Program-made: the position numbers and the translations under genes
Notes under the pieces: model-generated
The model's input: the letters and a program-made list of their open reading frames with translations, nothing else
Told to the model about the DNA's origin: nothing
The model's database searches: none
Shown: piece after piece, positions 8,011-14,996 of the stretch
How the letters are laid out: every line of letters begins with the position of its first letter
Position numbering within the stretch: position 1 is the first letter of the stretch
Source of the DNA: an uncultured Lachnospiraceae bacterium
GTDB taxonomy: Bacteria; Bacillota; Clostridia; Lachnospirales; Lachnospiraceae
Assembly: GCA_910579325.1 (NCBI GenBank)
Contig: CAJTTU010000023.1
Location: 1-42,245 of the forward strand
Length of the DNA: 42,245 nt
Reading direction: 5' to 3'

Positions 8011-8039
8011 AGTATATCCATAAACAATTATTTTGTAAA
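8011..8039 (-). promoter_or_regulatory. Sigma-A promoter of the SEC-C / tcdA operon
   Basis: Minus-strand TTTACA (8039-8034), a 17-base spacer, TATACT (8016-8011). It lies about 90 bases upstream of the SEC-C start codon. A 9-bp inverted repeat (7989-7997 with 8054-8062) flanks it; its meaning is unknown. Confidence 0.65.
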
Positions 8040-8100
8040 GTGCTAAAAGCGTCATACCCATGGGAAATACATAAAAAAAAGAAATTTTTAAAAAAATTTG

Positions 8101-8129
8101 TTGACATTCTTTTTAAGCTGTGCTATTAT
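8101..8129 (+). promoter_or_regulatory. Strong sigma-A promoter of tRNA-Leu
   Basis: TTGACA (8101-8106), a 17-base spacer ending in TGC, then TATTAT (8124-8129), preceded by an A/T-rich upstream element. It points at the tRNA gene, leaving about 50 bases of 5' leader to be removed by RNase P. Confidence 0.85.
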
Positions 8130-8187
8130 AAATGAGCGTTGTGAATGACTTGAGAAAAAGGTCGGAAAATAACGGAAAATTTTATAA

Positions 8188-8272
8188 GCAGTTGTGGCGG
8201 AATTGGCATACGCGCATGATTCAGGTTCATGTGAGCATAACGCTCGTGTGGGTTCAAGTCCCACCAACTGCA
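8188..8272 (+). tRNA. tRNA-Leu (anticodon CAG)
   Basis: An 85-nt class II tRNA. Acceptor GCAGTTG pairs with CAACTGC, discriminator A at 8272. The anticodon stem CATGA/TCATG encloses TTCAGGT, giving anticodon CAG, which reads CUG leucine codons. There is a long variable arm (GAGC/GCTC region) and a T arm GTGGG-TTCAAGT-CCCAC. The 3' CCA is not encoded and must be added. It is a lone tRNA gene with its own promoter and terminator. Confidence 0.96.
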
Positions 8273-8278
8273 CGAAGA

Positions 8279-8312
8279 AGTCTCGCAGATTTTGCTCTGT
8301 GGGGCTTTTTTA
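8279..8312 (+). terminator. Terminator of tRNA-Leu
   Basis: AGTCTCGCAG (8279-8288) pairs over 10 bp, counting G-U pairs, with CTGTGGGGCT (8297-8306) around an 8-base loop. T-rich bases follow at 8306-8311. Confidence 0.8.
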
Positions 8313-8343
8313 GCTACTTTATGCAGCCGCCCTTCAACCCGTA

Positions 8344-9144
8344 CTATTCCCGTTCACTCTTATCTTTTTCCTGTCTGACCATCCGCAATACCTGACGGTA
8401 AGACATATTGCCGCCAAACAAATCCAGCGCACTGCCGACGGTAACATTCACCCGGTTCTGCCCCAGCCGTTTCACCTCTTCCAGATCCGCGAAGCTCCCC
8501 ACGCCGCCGGCATAGGTGACAGGAATCCCTCGAAATTCGCCCAGCATACGCAGCAGCGGCTTTTCCACGCCGCCGCGCTTCCCCTCCACATCCGCCGCAT
8601 GGATCAGAAATTCATCACAGCAGCCGGACAGTTCCTCAAGGGTCCGGATATCCAGCCGCAGATCCGTAAACTTCTGCCATCGGTCCGTAACAATATAGTA
8701 CGCTCCTTCCCTGGCCCTGCAGCTTAAATCCAGCGCCAGTCTCTTCTTCCCTACGGCTTTTACCATCCGTTCCAGATTCTTTTCATTCAGCCGCCCGTCT
8801 TTAAATACATAGGAAGTCACAATCACATGAGAAGCGCCTTGGTCAAGAAACCCTTTCGCGTTTTCCGCGTTAACGCCGCCGCCCAGCATCAGTCCCCCGG
8901 GATAGGCGGAAAGCGCCAGCGCCGCCTGCCGTCTGTCCGCCTCATAATATTCGGAACCTGCCGGATTCAGCAAAATAATATGCCCGCCTTTCAGCCCGTC
9001 CTTTTTATAAAATTCCGCGAAAAAAGCGCCGTCCTGATCGGAAACAAAATTTTCCGCCGCCTGATTCTTTTCATCCCTCAGGCTTCCCCCTATGATCTGT
9101 TTGATTTTTCCGTTATGTATGTCGATACATGGGCGAAATTCCAT
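8344..9144 (-). CDS. hisA: Eukaryotic-type HisA (ProFAR isomerase, HIS6-like)
   Basis: HisA isomerises ProFAR to PRFAR, the fourth step of histidine biosynthesis, on a TIM barrel. This 266-residue protein resembles the eukaryotic HIS6 branch rather than the usual bacterial HisA: FRPCIDIHNGKIKQIIGGSL at the start, LMLGGGVNAENA, HVIVTSYVFKDG, LALDLSCR, DEFLIHAADVEGKRGG, VTYAGGVGSFADL and FGGN near the end. The catalytic aspartates (CIDIHNG and HAADVEG) are present. AAGGAG precedes the ATG and a promoter lies at 9244-9272. No other his gene is near, so it is an orphan here. The fold and reaction are confident; the eukaryotic-type label rests on remembered similarity to yeast HIS6. Confidence 0.88.
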   Translation of the reverse strand: MEFRPCIDIHNGKIKQIIGGSLRDEKNQAAENFVSDQDGAFFAEFYKKDGLKGGHIILLNPAGSEYYEADRRQAALALSAYPGGLMLGGGVNAENAKGFLDQGASHVIVTSYVFKDGRLNEKNLERMVKAVGKKRLALDLSCRAREGAYYIVTDRWQKFTDLRLDIRTLEELSGCCDEFLIHAADVEGKRGGVEKPLLRMLGEFRGIPVTYAGGVGSFADLEEVKRLGQNRVNVTVGSALDLFGGNMSYRQVLRMVRQEKDKSERE

Positions 9145-9243
9145 AAGCTTTTGCTCCTTATCTGTCCGCAGCCACAGAAAACCTGGCCTTTGCCGTGCCA
9201 GATATGATCCCTGCCGCCATTCGCATGATAAATTCCTGCTGCT

Positions 9244-9272
9244 ATCATATCAAAACCTGACCGGCCTTTCAA
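9244..9272 (-). promoter_or_regulatory. Sigma-A promoter of hisA
   Basis: Minus-strand TTGAAA (9272-9267), a 17-base spacer, TATGAT (9249-9244). It leaves a leader of about 92 bases before the hisA ATG; no known riboswitch was recognised in that leader. Confidence 0.6.
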
Positions 9273-9346
9273 TCAGATTTTCCGGAACAGTTTAAACAAT
9301 ATCTCTTTCGGAAACAGGCAAAGCCGTTCCACATTCTCCCGGTTTC

Positions 9347-10483
9347 TCACTTTAACACATAAAACCGGCTTTGCAGCAGCAGCCAGTTCGCCCGGAACCA
9401 CTGCATAATCTGCCAGTAGCCGCACCCCCGCAGACCATATTCCTCCATCAGGTCAAACTTGGCCTGCAGGCTTCTCACATCCTCAAACCACACCTCATGC
9501 TCCGCCCCGGCGGCGCCGTAAGTAAACCAGGGACTCTGCGCCAATTCGTCAAACCGAATTTCCGCCCCCTGTTCCACGGCGATCCGCACCGCCTCCACAT
9601 TGCCTATGGTGGCCGCCGCCGTCACACCCCGCTGAAAGGGCAGCGGCCAGTCATATCCATAGTTTGGAATGCCCAGATTGGTCTTTTCCGCCGAAATTTC
9701 CGTCAGCGCGTAATCCACCACCCGGCGCACCTGATCGATTGGTGCAACTGCCATCGGAGGGCCATAGGTGTAACCCCACTCGTACGTCATCAACAACACA
9801 TAATCCGCCGCCTCCCCCAGCGCCTGATAGTCTTTTCCCTCATACAAAAGCCCTCTCTGGTCCCAGCTTGTCTTCGGAGCCAGGGCTACGGAGGCGGTAT
9901 AACCGGCCTGATTCACAGCCGACCGCACGCGCCACACGAAAGAGGTAAATGCATCTCTGTCTTCCGCCAGTATAAATTCAAAATCAATATCCACGCCCCG
10001 ATATCCTTTCTCCTGCATCACCTGCAAAAGTTCCCGGATCAGCCGGTTTGTATAGCTCAGGTTATTGACCACAGAATGAATCAGCTGATTATTAAAATTT
10101 CCGTCAGCGCCAAAGGGCGTCAGTGTCAGAATCGGGCGGACACCAAAGCGGCGGGCCTCCTCCGTCATCCAGCCATCTTCCCCATAGGCCGGAGGCAGCA
10201 GTCCGCCCTCCTCCGTAAAACCATAAGAAAACACCATAAGCTCTGATAAAAACGGAAGCGTCTGCTCCAGCACCCAGGGCCGGATAAACGGATAGGCGTA
10301 GCCTCCCACCGAAACAGCCCGCCCGGCGCTTCTTTCGTTTCTGTCAATGAGCAGAGCCTGCCCTATGGCAAGCTGGTATGGATACACCAGCTGATTGTCA
10401 TAAATCAGCCGCTCTGCAGGAACCTCCCGGGCCGCTGAAATGCTGTCTACACTGTCCCCCGGCTTTACCACGTAAATTTCCAT
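9347..10483 (-). CDS. LysM-GH18 spore cortex-lytic glycosylase (YaaH/SleL-like)
   Basis: The 378-residue protein has one LysM peptidoglycan-binding domain at the N terminus (MEIYVVKPGDSVDSISAAREV, residues 1-46) joined to a glycoside hydrolase 18 barrel. The GH18 catalytic signature is KGYRGVDIDFEFI (DxDxE, about residue 165), followed by NYGYDWPLPF and GCGYWQIMQWF. This architecture is that of YaaH/SleL, N-acetylglucosaminidases that cut spore cortex at germination; those usually carry two LysM repeats, this has one. The ATG at 10483 has GGGGG upstream and starts exactly at the LysM; an ATG at 10552 would add 23 unrelated residues. It has no signal peptide, which fits a protein made in the mother cell. 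It is divergent from a PdaA-like gene. Confidence 0.88.
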   Translation of the reverse strand: MEIYVVKPGDSVDSISAAREVPAERLIYDNQLVYPYQLAIGQALLIDRNERSAGRAVSVGGYAYPFIRPWVLEQTLPFLSELMVFSYGFTEEGGLLPPAYGEDGWMTEEARRFGVRPILTLTPFGADGNFNNQLIHSVVNNLSYTNRLIRELLQVMQEKGYRGVDIDFEFILAEDRDAFTSFVWRVRSAVNQAGYTASVALAPKTSWDQRGLLYEGKDYQALGEAADYVLLMTYEWGYTYGPPMAVAPIDQVRRVVDYALTEISAEKTNLGIPNYGYDWPLPFQRGVTAAATIGNVEAVRIAVEQGAEIRFDELAQSPWFTYGAAGAEHEVWFEDVRSLQAKFDLMEEYGLRGCGYWQIMQWFRANWLLLQSRFYVLK

Positions 10484-10685
10484 CCAAATACCCCCGCATT
10501 TCAGGAAGTCATTACCGCAATCTATGCGAAATCCCAAATGTTTATCCGTCACAGGGCAGTACTATTTTCCCTCCTCGCCCGCCCTGCGGGCCTGGCCATT
10601 TCAGAAATTCATTTCCGGGCTTGCCCCCTGTCATGAACGGCCATTTCCCCCAATATAATATGATAACAAATCATTGGCGGTGTCT

Positions 10686-11657
10686 ATGAAACAGCCTGTT
10701 TGCAAGCATTTTCACCTGTTCAAATCCGACAAAAGGCGTTATCGGCGCGCTTTATCGGATGCCCCCCAAACAAAAGAGCCGGCCAGGGGCGTCGCCGACG
10801 TGTTGCGCCGGATACCTCTTAATCAAAAGCTGGTAAAAAGCTTTCTCTTCCTGACCTTTGCCTTTTTTCTGGGCGCGGGAGCGGGAAAATTTTCTCATCA
10901 TCAGAAAATCCGCACGGTCGGCTCCACGGCCGTGATTCAGGCTTCCTCCACGGCGGAGTCCAACTGGGGCTTAAGTTTCCCGGAAAACGGAAAACCTCCG
11001 GTGGCCAACGCCACCGCAGAAGCGCTGAAACAGTACGACGCCTACTATATCGACGAAGCCGGCGAAAAGGTGATCTACCTCACCTTTGACGCCGGTTACG
11101 AGAATGGAAATACCCCCGCCATTCTGGACGCGCTGAAAAAACACAATGCGCCCGCCACCTTTTTCCTGGTGGGCAACTACATAACCACCTCCCCGGATCT
11201 GGTCAAGCGTATGGTCGCAGAGGGGCATACCATCGGCAACCATACGTATCACCACCCTAACATGTCCCAGATTTCCACGGAAGCGGCGTTTTCCAAAGAA
11301 TTAAAAGATCTGGAAGCCCTCTGTCAGCAGACCACGGGCCAGCCCATGTCGAAATTTTACCGGCCGCCTCAGGGGAAATACAGCGAATCCAATCTGACGA
11401 TGGCAAAACAGCTGGGGTACAAAACCTTTTTCTGGAGCCTGGCCTATGTGGACTGGTACGAAGACAAACAGCCCTCCAAAGAGGAAGCCTTTAACAAACT
11501 GCTGAACCGCATTCACCCCGGCGCCATCGTCCTGCTCCACAGCACCTCCAAAACCAACGGAGAAATTTTGGATGAGCTGCTGACGAAGTGGGAGGAAATG
11601 GGATATACCTTCCGTTCCCTGGAGCAGCTGGTTCAGGAAGAAGGGAATGCCTCCTGA
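10686..11657 (+). CDS. pdaA: Polysaccharide deacetylase, PdaA-like (muramic delta-lactam pathway)
   Basis: NodB-type deacetylase. In spore formers PdaA removes the acetyl group from muramic acid so that cortex delta-lactam can form. The 323-residue protein has a basic N terminus, one membrane anchor (SFLFLTFAFFLGAGAGKF, about residues 49-67), then the NodB domain: LTFDAGYENG (metal and catalytic Asp), IGNHTYHHPNMS (metal His pair), FYRPPQGKYS and IVLLHSTS. These motifs, including FDAGYENG, are the PdaA version of the family. The ATG at 10686 is favoured over TTG at 10674; the ribosome binding site (GGCGG) is weak in either case. It is divergent from a cortex-lytic enzyme gene and convergent with cotH. 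Confidence 0.87.
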   Translation: MKQPVCKHFHLFKSDKRRYRRALSDAPQTKEPARGVADVLRRIPLNQKLVKSFLFLTFAFFLGAGAGKFSHHQKIRTVGSTAVIQASSTAESNWGLSFPENGKPPVANATAEALKQYDAYYIDEAGEKVIYLTFDAGYENGNTPAILDALKKHNAPATFFLVGNYITTSPDLVKRMVAEGHTIGNHTYHHPNMSQISTEAAFSKELKDLEALCQQTTGQPMSKFYRPPQGKYSESNLTMAKQLGYKTFFWSLAYVDWYEDKQPSKEEAFNKLLNRIHPGAIVLLHSTSKTNGEILDELLTKWEEMGYTFRSLEQLVQEEGNAS

Positions 11658-11694
11658 AACGACGGAATTTTTTCAGCTCTCCTGTGGTGATGTC

Positions 11695-13398
11695 TTACGG
11701 AGCTCCGCCGGGAAAACTTTTTTCCTCAGGAGCTCCATGTGGAAAATCTCGTTCTTCGGGCACTCCATCCGGAAAACCCTGTTCTCCGGGCGCTCCGATT
11801 TCAAAATCCCCATTTTCAAAGTCTCTTTGTCCAAAATCACCGCCGGGACCGCCGCCCATATCTCCCCTGTTCATATTCCCCATATCCATCGTGCCCATAT
11901 CCGAAACAGACAAACCGTCTGCGGATATCAGAGCGGACGAATCCTGCCGCTGCCCTTCCGCAGTTGAAGGAATCGTTCCGTTTAACTGCCCTTTCACACT
12001 TTCCGCCCGCAGCAGACAAAAGGTTTTCAGCGCCTCGATCCCTGTTTCAAATTCCTTAAAGGTACAGAATTTCGTGGGATCCTTTTCCACATAAGGCGCA
12101 ATCAGTTCCGCTGTCAGTTCGATCTGTTCTTCAAAATACCCGCTGTCAAAATATTCGCTGATAAATTCTTCAAAACACTGATGATATAACGCCGTGTATT
12201 CTTCACTGTCGAAAATCCAGGCCAGCATGGGACGGGATGACGTTTCGCCTCCGGATACCGGATCGTCGATCGGGAAATTAACTATCTCTCCGGCGTCCTC
12301 CGACGCCTGAAAACCCCCGAAGGCCAGATTATAATCCCAGGGAATCATGGACAGCTGACCGTCCTTTTCATACAAATAATAGTTGTGAATCATGGAACCG
12401 GTATAGCTGTCAAAATTGCAGACGAAATTATGGGCTGCAAAATATCGGATCACTTCCTCCGTATCCACCGTATCGGCGATATCCTCCCCGGCATTCAGAC
12501 GTCTCAATGCGGTAATCAGACGGTCACGGTCGGCATCCGTGATATCGGTTTTCGCGTTGTCGAAAATATTTGCGTAGCTTTCATTACTGTCGTCCGTATA
12601 AATCAGTTTCACGTCATCGCTGCCCATACCGCCTCCAAGGCCGCCGCCAAAACCGCCGCCCGGCGGTTTCAGTATCTCATTCCCGGACACACTCGGCGGA
12701 GCCGATCTACCGCCTTCCGGCATCTCCTCCCGGAACCGTTCGAAATCAAACTCCTGTCCATGGCCGGGGCCGCCGCCCATATCCATGCTGTCCGGCTTAT
12801 ACAGTTCCCCGTACTGACTGCCGTAATTTCTTTTCAGAAAGCTTTCCTCCACGCCCTCTACCGCCAGATACAGCCCCCAGTCCTCTCCGTTCACAGTAAT
12901 ATACACATAACTGCTCAGCGGCGCCGCCGCCCCTGCCGCCGCCATCATCTGATAACAGAGATAGTCTTTCATATAGGTATTGTCCTGAATGATATTGTTC
13001 AGACTCAGCTTATCCAGTCCGTGATAGCTGTTTCCCTTTTCATACTGGTCAAATTCGATTTTAAAGCTATATCTGCTGCTGCCCATAGCGGACACATTGC
13101 GCAAAGACGTGTTTCCCTTGGCACGGATTCCCACGTTTTTAAAAGTTTCCCCGTCGATCACGACATCACAGGGGACATATTCCTCATTTTCGCAGGCCTC
13201 GATAAATCCGTTCCAGTCATCCATCACAATATCTACGGTATGCACCGATCCGGTATCAAACAGCCTGTCTTCATATCCCATTGTCCGCCCGCCGCTGAAA
13301 CCCCCCGCGGCTCTGACCCGACAGAGCAGAACGGTCAGCAAAAGGCATACGGCCATCGCAGCCCAGCAAAGCCTGTCAATATTTTTGTGAGTCGACAT
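11695..13398 (-). CDS. cotH: CotH-family protein kinase, exported
   Basis: CotH proteins are atypical kinases; Bacillus CotH phosphorylates spore coat proteins. The 567-residue protein has an N-terminal membrane or signal segment (residues about 11-30), then the CotH core: TVDIVMDDWNGFIE, VGIRAKGNTSLR, SFKIEFDQY, LDKLSLNNIIQDNTYMKDYL, YLAVEGVEESFLKRNYG, and later MIHNYYLYEKDGQLSMIPWDYNLAFG. A Gly/Pro-rich, acidic insert lies at about residues 205-265 and a low-complexity tail ends in four degenerate 10-residue repeats (GAPEEKSFPG type). It is the last gene of an operon with DUF4956 and VTC-domain genes, so its role may be extracellular and not limited to the spore coat. The ribosome binding site is a weak AGGA. 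Confidence 0.9.
   Translation of the reverse strand: MSTHKNIDRLCWAAMAVCLLLTVLLCRVRAAGGFSGGRTMGYEDRLFDTGSVHTVDIVMDDWNGFIEACENEEYVPCDVVIDGETFKNVGIRAKGNTSLRNVSAMGSSRYSFKIEFDQYEKGNSYHGLDKLSLNNIIQDNTYMKDYLCYQMMAAAGAAAPLSSYVYITVNGEDWGLYLAVEGVEESFLKRNYGSQYGELYKPDSMDMGGGPGHGQEFDFERFREEMPEGGRSAPPSVSGNEILKPPGGGFGGGLGGGMGSDDVKLIYTDDSNESYANIFDNAKTDITDADRDRLITALRRLNAGEDIADTVDTEEVIRYFAAHNFVCNFDSYTGSMIHNYYLYEKDGQLSMIPWDYNLAFGGFQASEDAGEIVNFPIDDPVSGGETSSRPMLAWIFDSEEYTALYHQCFEEFISEYFDSGYFEEQIELTAELIAPYVEKDPTKFCTFKEFETGIEALKTFCLLRAESVKGQLNGTIPSTAEGQRQDSSALISADGLSVSDMGTMDMGNMNRGDMGGGPGGDFGQRDFENGDFEIGAPGEQGFPDGVPEERDFPHGAPEEKSFPGGAP
11699..11818 (-). repeat. 30-bp degenerate tandem repeat in the cotH 3' end
   Basis: Four in-frame units of 30 bp (11699-11728, 11729-11758, 11759-11788, 11789-11818) each start GG-GCTCC/GG-ACTCC on the plus strand. 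They encode a 10-residue Gly-Ala-Pro repeat at the C terminus of CotH. Confidence 0.75.
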
Positions 13399-13412
13399 AT
13401 TCCATCCTGTCC

Positions 13413-14084
13413 TTATCCCATATATTCGCCGTTATAGCTGACCAGCACAGCGCTGCTCACGCCCGGCAATTCTGCCAATGTGTTGATAAAATCCGTATTA
13501 TCGCCCTTCATGCGGATTTCCATATTCAGTTCAACGGAGTCCTTCTCGGCAGCTTTGCTCTTCACCACGCACCGCTGCACCTGTTTTCGCAAAAACGCCA
13601 CCGCCTGCTGCTCGCTGTCATGATTTCCGCAGCGCAGCACCACAATGTAAGGGTTCAGATAAGGTTTTTTATTCGCCAGCACCAGCAGTGTCACACCGAT
13701 CATGCCGCTTCCGACCACGGCCAACACAATCAGCCCTGCCGCCAGCACAATTCCGGCTGCGATGGCCCAGAACAGAAAAGCAATGTCCAGCGGTTCTTTA
13801 ATAGCGGTATGAAACCGGACGATAGACAGCGCGCCCACCATGCCAAGGGACAGCACCACATTCGAAATAACCGCCAGAATCACCAGCGTGGTGATCATGG
13901 TCAGTGCCACCAGCGTTACGCCAAACCCGGAGGAATACATCACGCCGGAAAAGGTTTTCTTATACACAAGAAAAATAAACATCCCCAGGCCAAATGCCAG
14001 AACCAGTGCCACAACCATATCGATTACGCTGACGCCCGCCATATTTTCCAGAAAACTCGATTTAAAAATATCGTTGAATGTCAT
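13413..14084 (-). CDS. DUF4956-family membrane protein
   Basis: The 223-residue protein has four to five membrane segments in its first 135 residues (VSVIDMVVALVLAFGLGMFIFLVY, then GFGVTLVALTMITTLVILAVI, then IAFLFWAIAAGIVLAAGLIVLAVVG) and the DUF4956 motif SLGMVGALSIVRFHTAIKEPLD. The C-terminal 80 residues are soluble and have a ferredoxin-like, ACT-like look (SVELNMEIRMKGDNTDFINTLAELPGVSSAVLVSYNGEY). Family members are regularly found between a VTC-domain protein and CotH, as here. The start has GGGAG upstream. Function is unknown; a channel or transporter for phosphate-containing material is only a guess from context. Confidence 0.85.
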   Translation of the reverse strand: MTFNDIFKSSFLENMAGVSVIDMVVALVLAFGLGMFIFLVYKKTFSGVMYSSGFGVTLVALTMITTLVILAVISNVVLSLGMVGALSIVRFHTAIKEPLDIAFLFWAIAAGIVLAAGLIVLAVVGSGMIGVTLLVLANKKPYLNPYIVVLRCGNHDSEQQAVAFLRKQVQRCVVKSKAAEKDSVELNMEIRMKGDNTDFINTLAELPGVSSAVLVSYNGEYMG

Positions 14085-14135
14085 GCTTTTATTCTCCCTT
14101 GCTTATAATAATGTTTTTTCGTTTTTCCCGGACGA

Positions 14136-14807
14136 TTACCCATAAATTCTGCATCTGGCGTATTTGGAAAACGCGCCGGCCCGGCACCCGGGAAGCTGTA
14201 TGGCGTCCCGAATCACAGACGGCAGAAACGCGTCCCACTTCACCTCCAAAACCGCCGTATCCTCTCCTGCGGGAATCGTCACGCAGCCGGGGTTCAGAAA
14301 ATCTCTGCAGTCCGTTCCGGTTCTGATCCGCGTATCCAGCGTCACCCGCACATTTCCCGGACCGTAGATAAAAGGCTCTCTGGTATAATCCACAATGGTT
14401 TTTGGCCTCAGCCCCCGGGAACGCATTTTTCCGTACAGCTCCGTCACCAGCTCCCGGCCACAGTCCGCCATCCACCCTGTCTTTCCGCCTACAATCCAGC
14501 AGGTTTCCTCAGGCGTCAGACCCACGGACTGTTTCTGGCACAGGCCGTTTACCTTGCTTTTTTTCTCCAGGTGAATTACCGAGAGATTCTCATTGTAATA
14601 GCGGATGCGGAATTTCTCCCTCCTGTTTACCCCGTCCAGCTTCTCCCGCAGCGCCTGATCCGACAGATTGTCCAAATACAGACTGCGAATCCGGTATGTT
14701 CCATTCACCGCATGGGGATCCGGCCTGGCCACCGCCCGCAGCCGCTGCCGCAGAACAAGCACATCCGATTTGCCGATCTCAAATTTCCATTCATGGCGAA
14801 AATTCAT
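14136..14807 (-). CDS. VTC-domain protein (polyphosphate polymerase-like, TTM superfamily)
   Basis: The 223-residue protein matches the VTC domain, the triphosphate-tunnel catalytic module of the yeast polyphosphate polymerase Vtc4. Visible tunnel features are HEWKFEI at the N terminus, GTYRIRSLYLDN, KFRIRYYN, IHLEKKSKVNGLCQK (basic tunnel residues), TIVDYTREPFIY, VRVTLDTRIRTG and AVLEVKWDAFLP (the acidic metal-binding strand). It is the first gene of the operon VTC-DUF4956-cotH, 51 bases from the next start. Whether the bacterial enzyme makes polyphosphate or another phosphorylated product is not shown by the sequence. Confidence 0.88.
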   Translation of the reverse strand: MNFRHEWKFEIGKSDVLVLRQRLRAVARPDPHAVNGTYRIRSLYLDNLSDQALREKLDGVNRREKFRIRYYNENLSVIHLEKKSKVNGLCQKQSVGLTPEETCWIVGGKTGWMADCGRELVTELYGKMRSRGLRPKTIVDYTREPFIYGPGNVRVTLDTRIRTGTDCRDFLNPGCVTIPAGEDTAVLEVKWDAFLPSVIRDAIQLPGCRAGAFSKYARCRIYG

Positions 14808-14955
14808 CTGTCTGCTTTCCTTTACTGTTTATTGTCCCGCAACACCTCTTCATTTTCCGTAAAAGGATAGCGATGCCGTGTCTCTGTCCATATGTTACCA
14901 GCTAGTTGTGTTGATTGTTTGGGAAATCTGTGAAAAATATGTGGAGAAATAAGCA

Positions 14956-14989
14956 GCACCCGACAAAAACAGCTGTTTTTGTCGGGTGC
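14956..14989 (-). terminator. Perfect 34-bp palindrome, terminator after sbcC
   Basis: Two perfect 17-base arms (14956-14972 and 14973-14989) with no spacer, beginning GCACCCGAC. It lies 7 bases after the sbcC stop. On the minus strand it is followed by TGCTTATTTCT, a weak T-rich tail, so it most likely ends the sbcDC transcript. Confidence 0.75.
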
Positions 14990-14996
14990 ATTCTCG

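Noticed and set aside
7989..8062. 9-bp inverted repeat flanking the SEC-C promoter
   Set aside because: The arms are 56 bases apart and short; chance occurrence is plausible, so no operator is claimed.
9145..9240. Possible riboswitch in the hisA leader
   Set aside because: Short G/C hairpins are present, but no conserved core of a known riboswitch class could be matched.
12385..13437. Plus-strand open frame of about 350 codons antisense to cotH
   Set aside because: It is a shadow of cotH codon use. The cotH frame has clear family motifs and this one has none.
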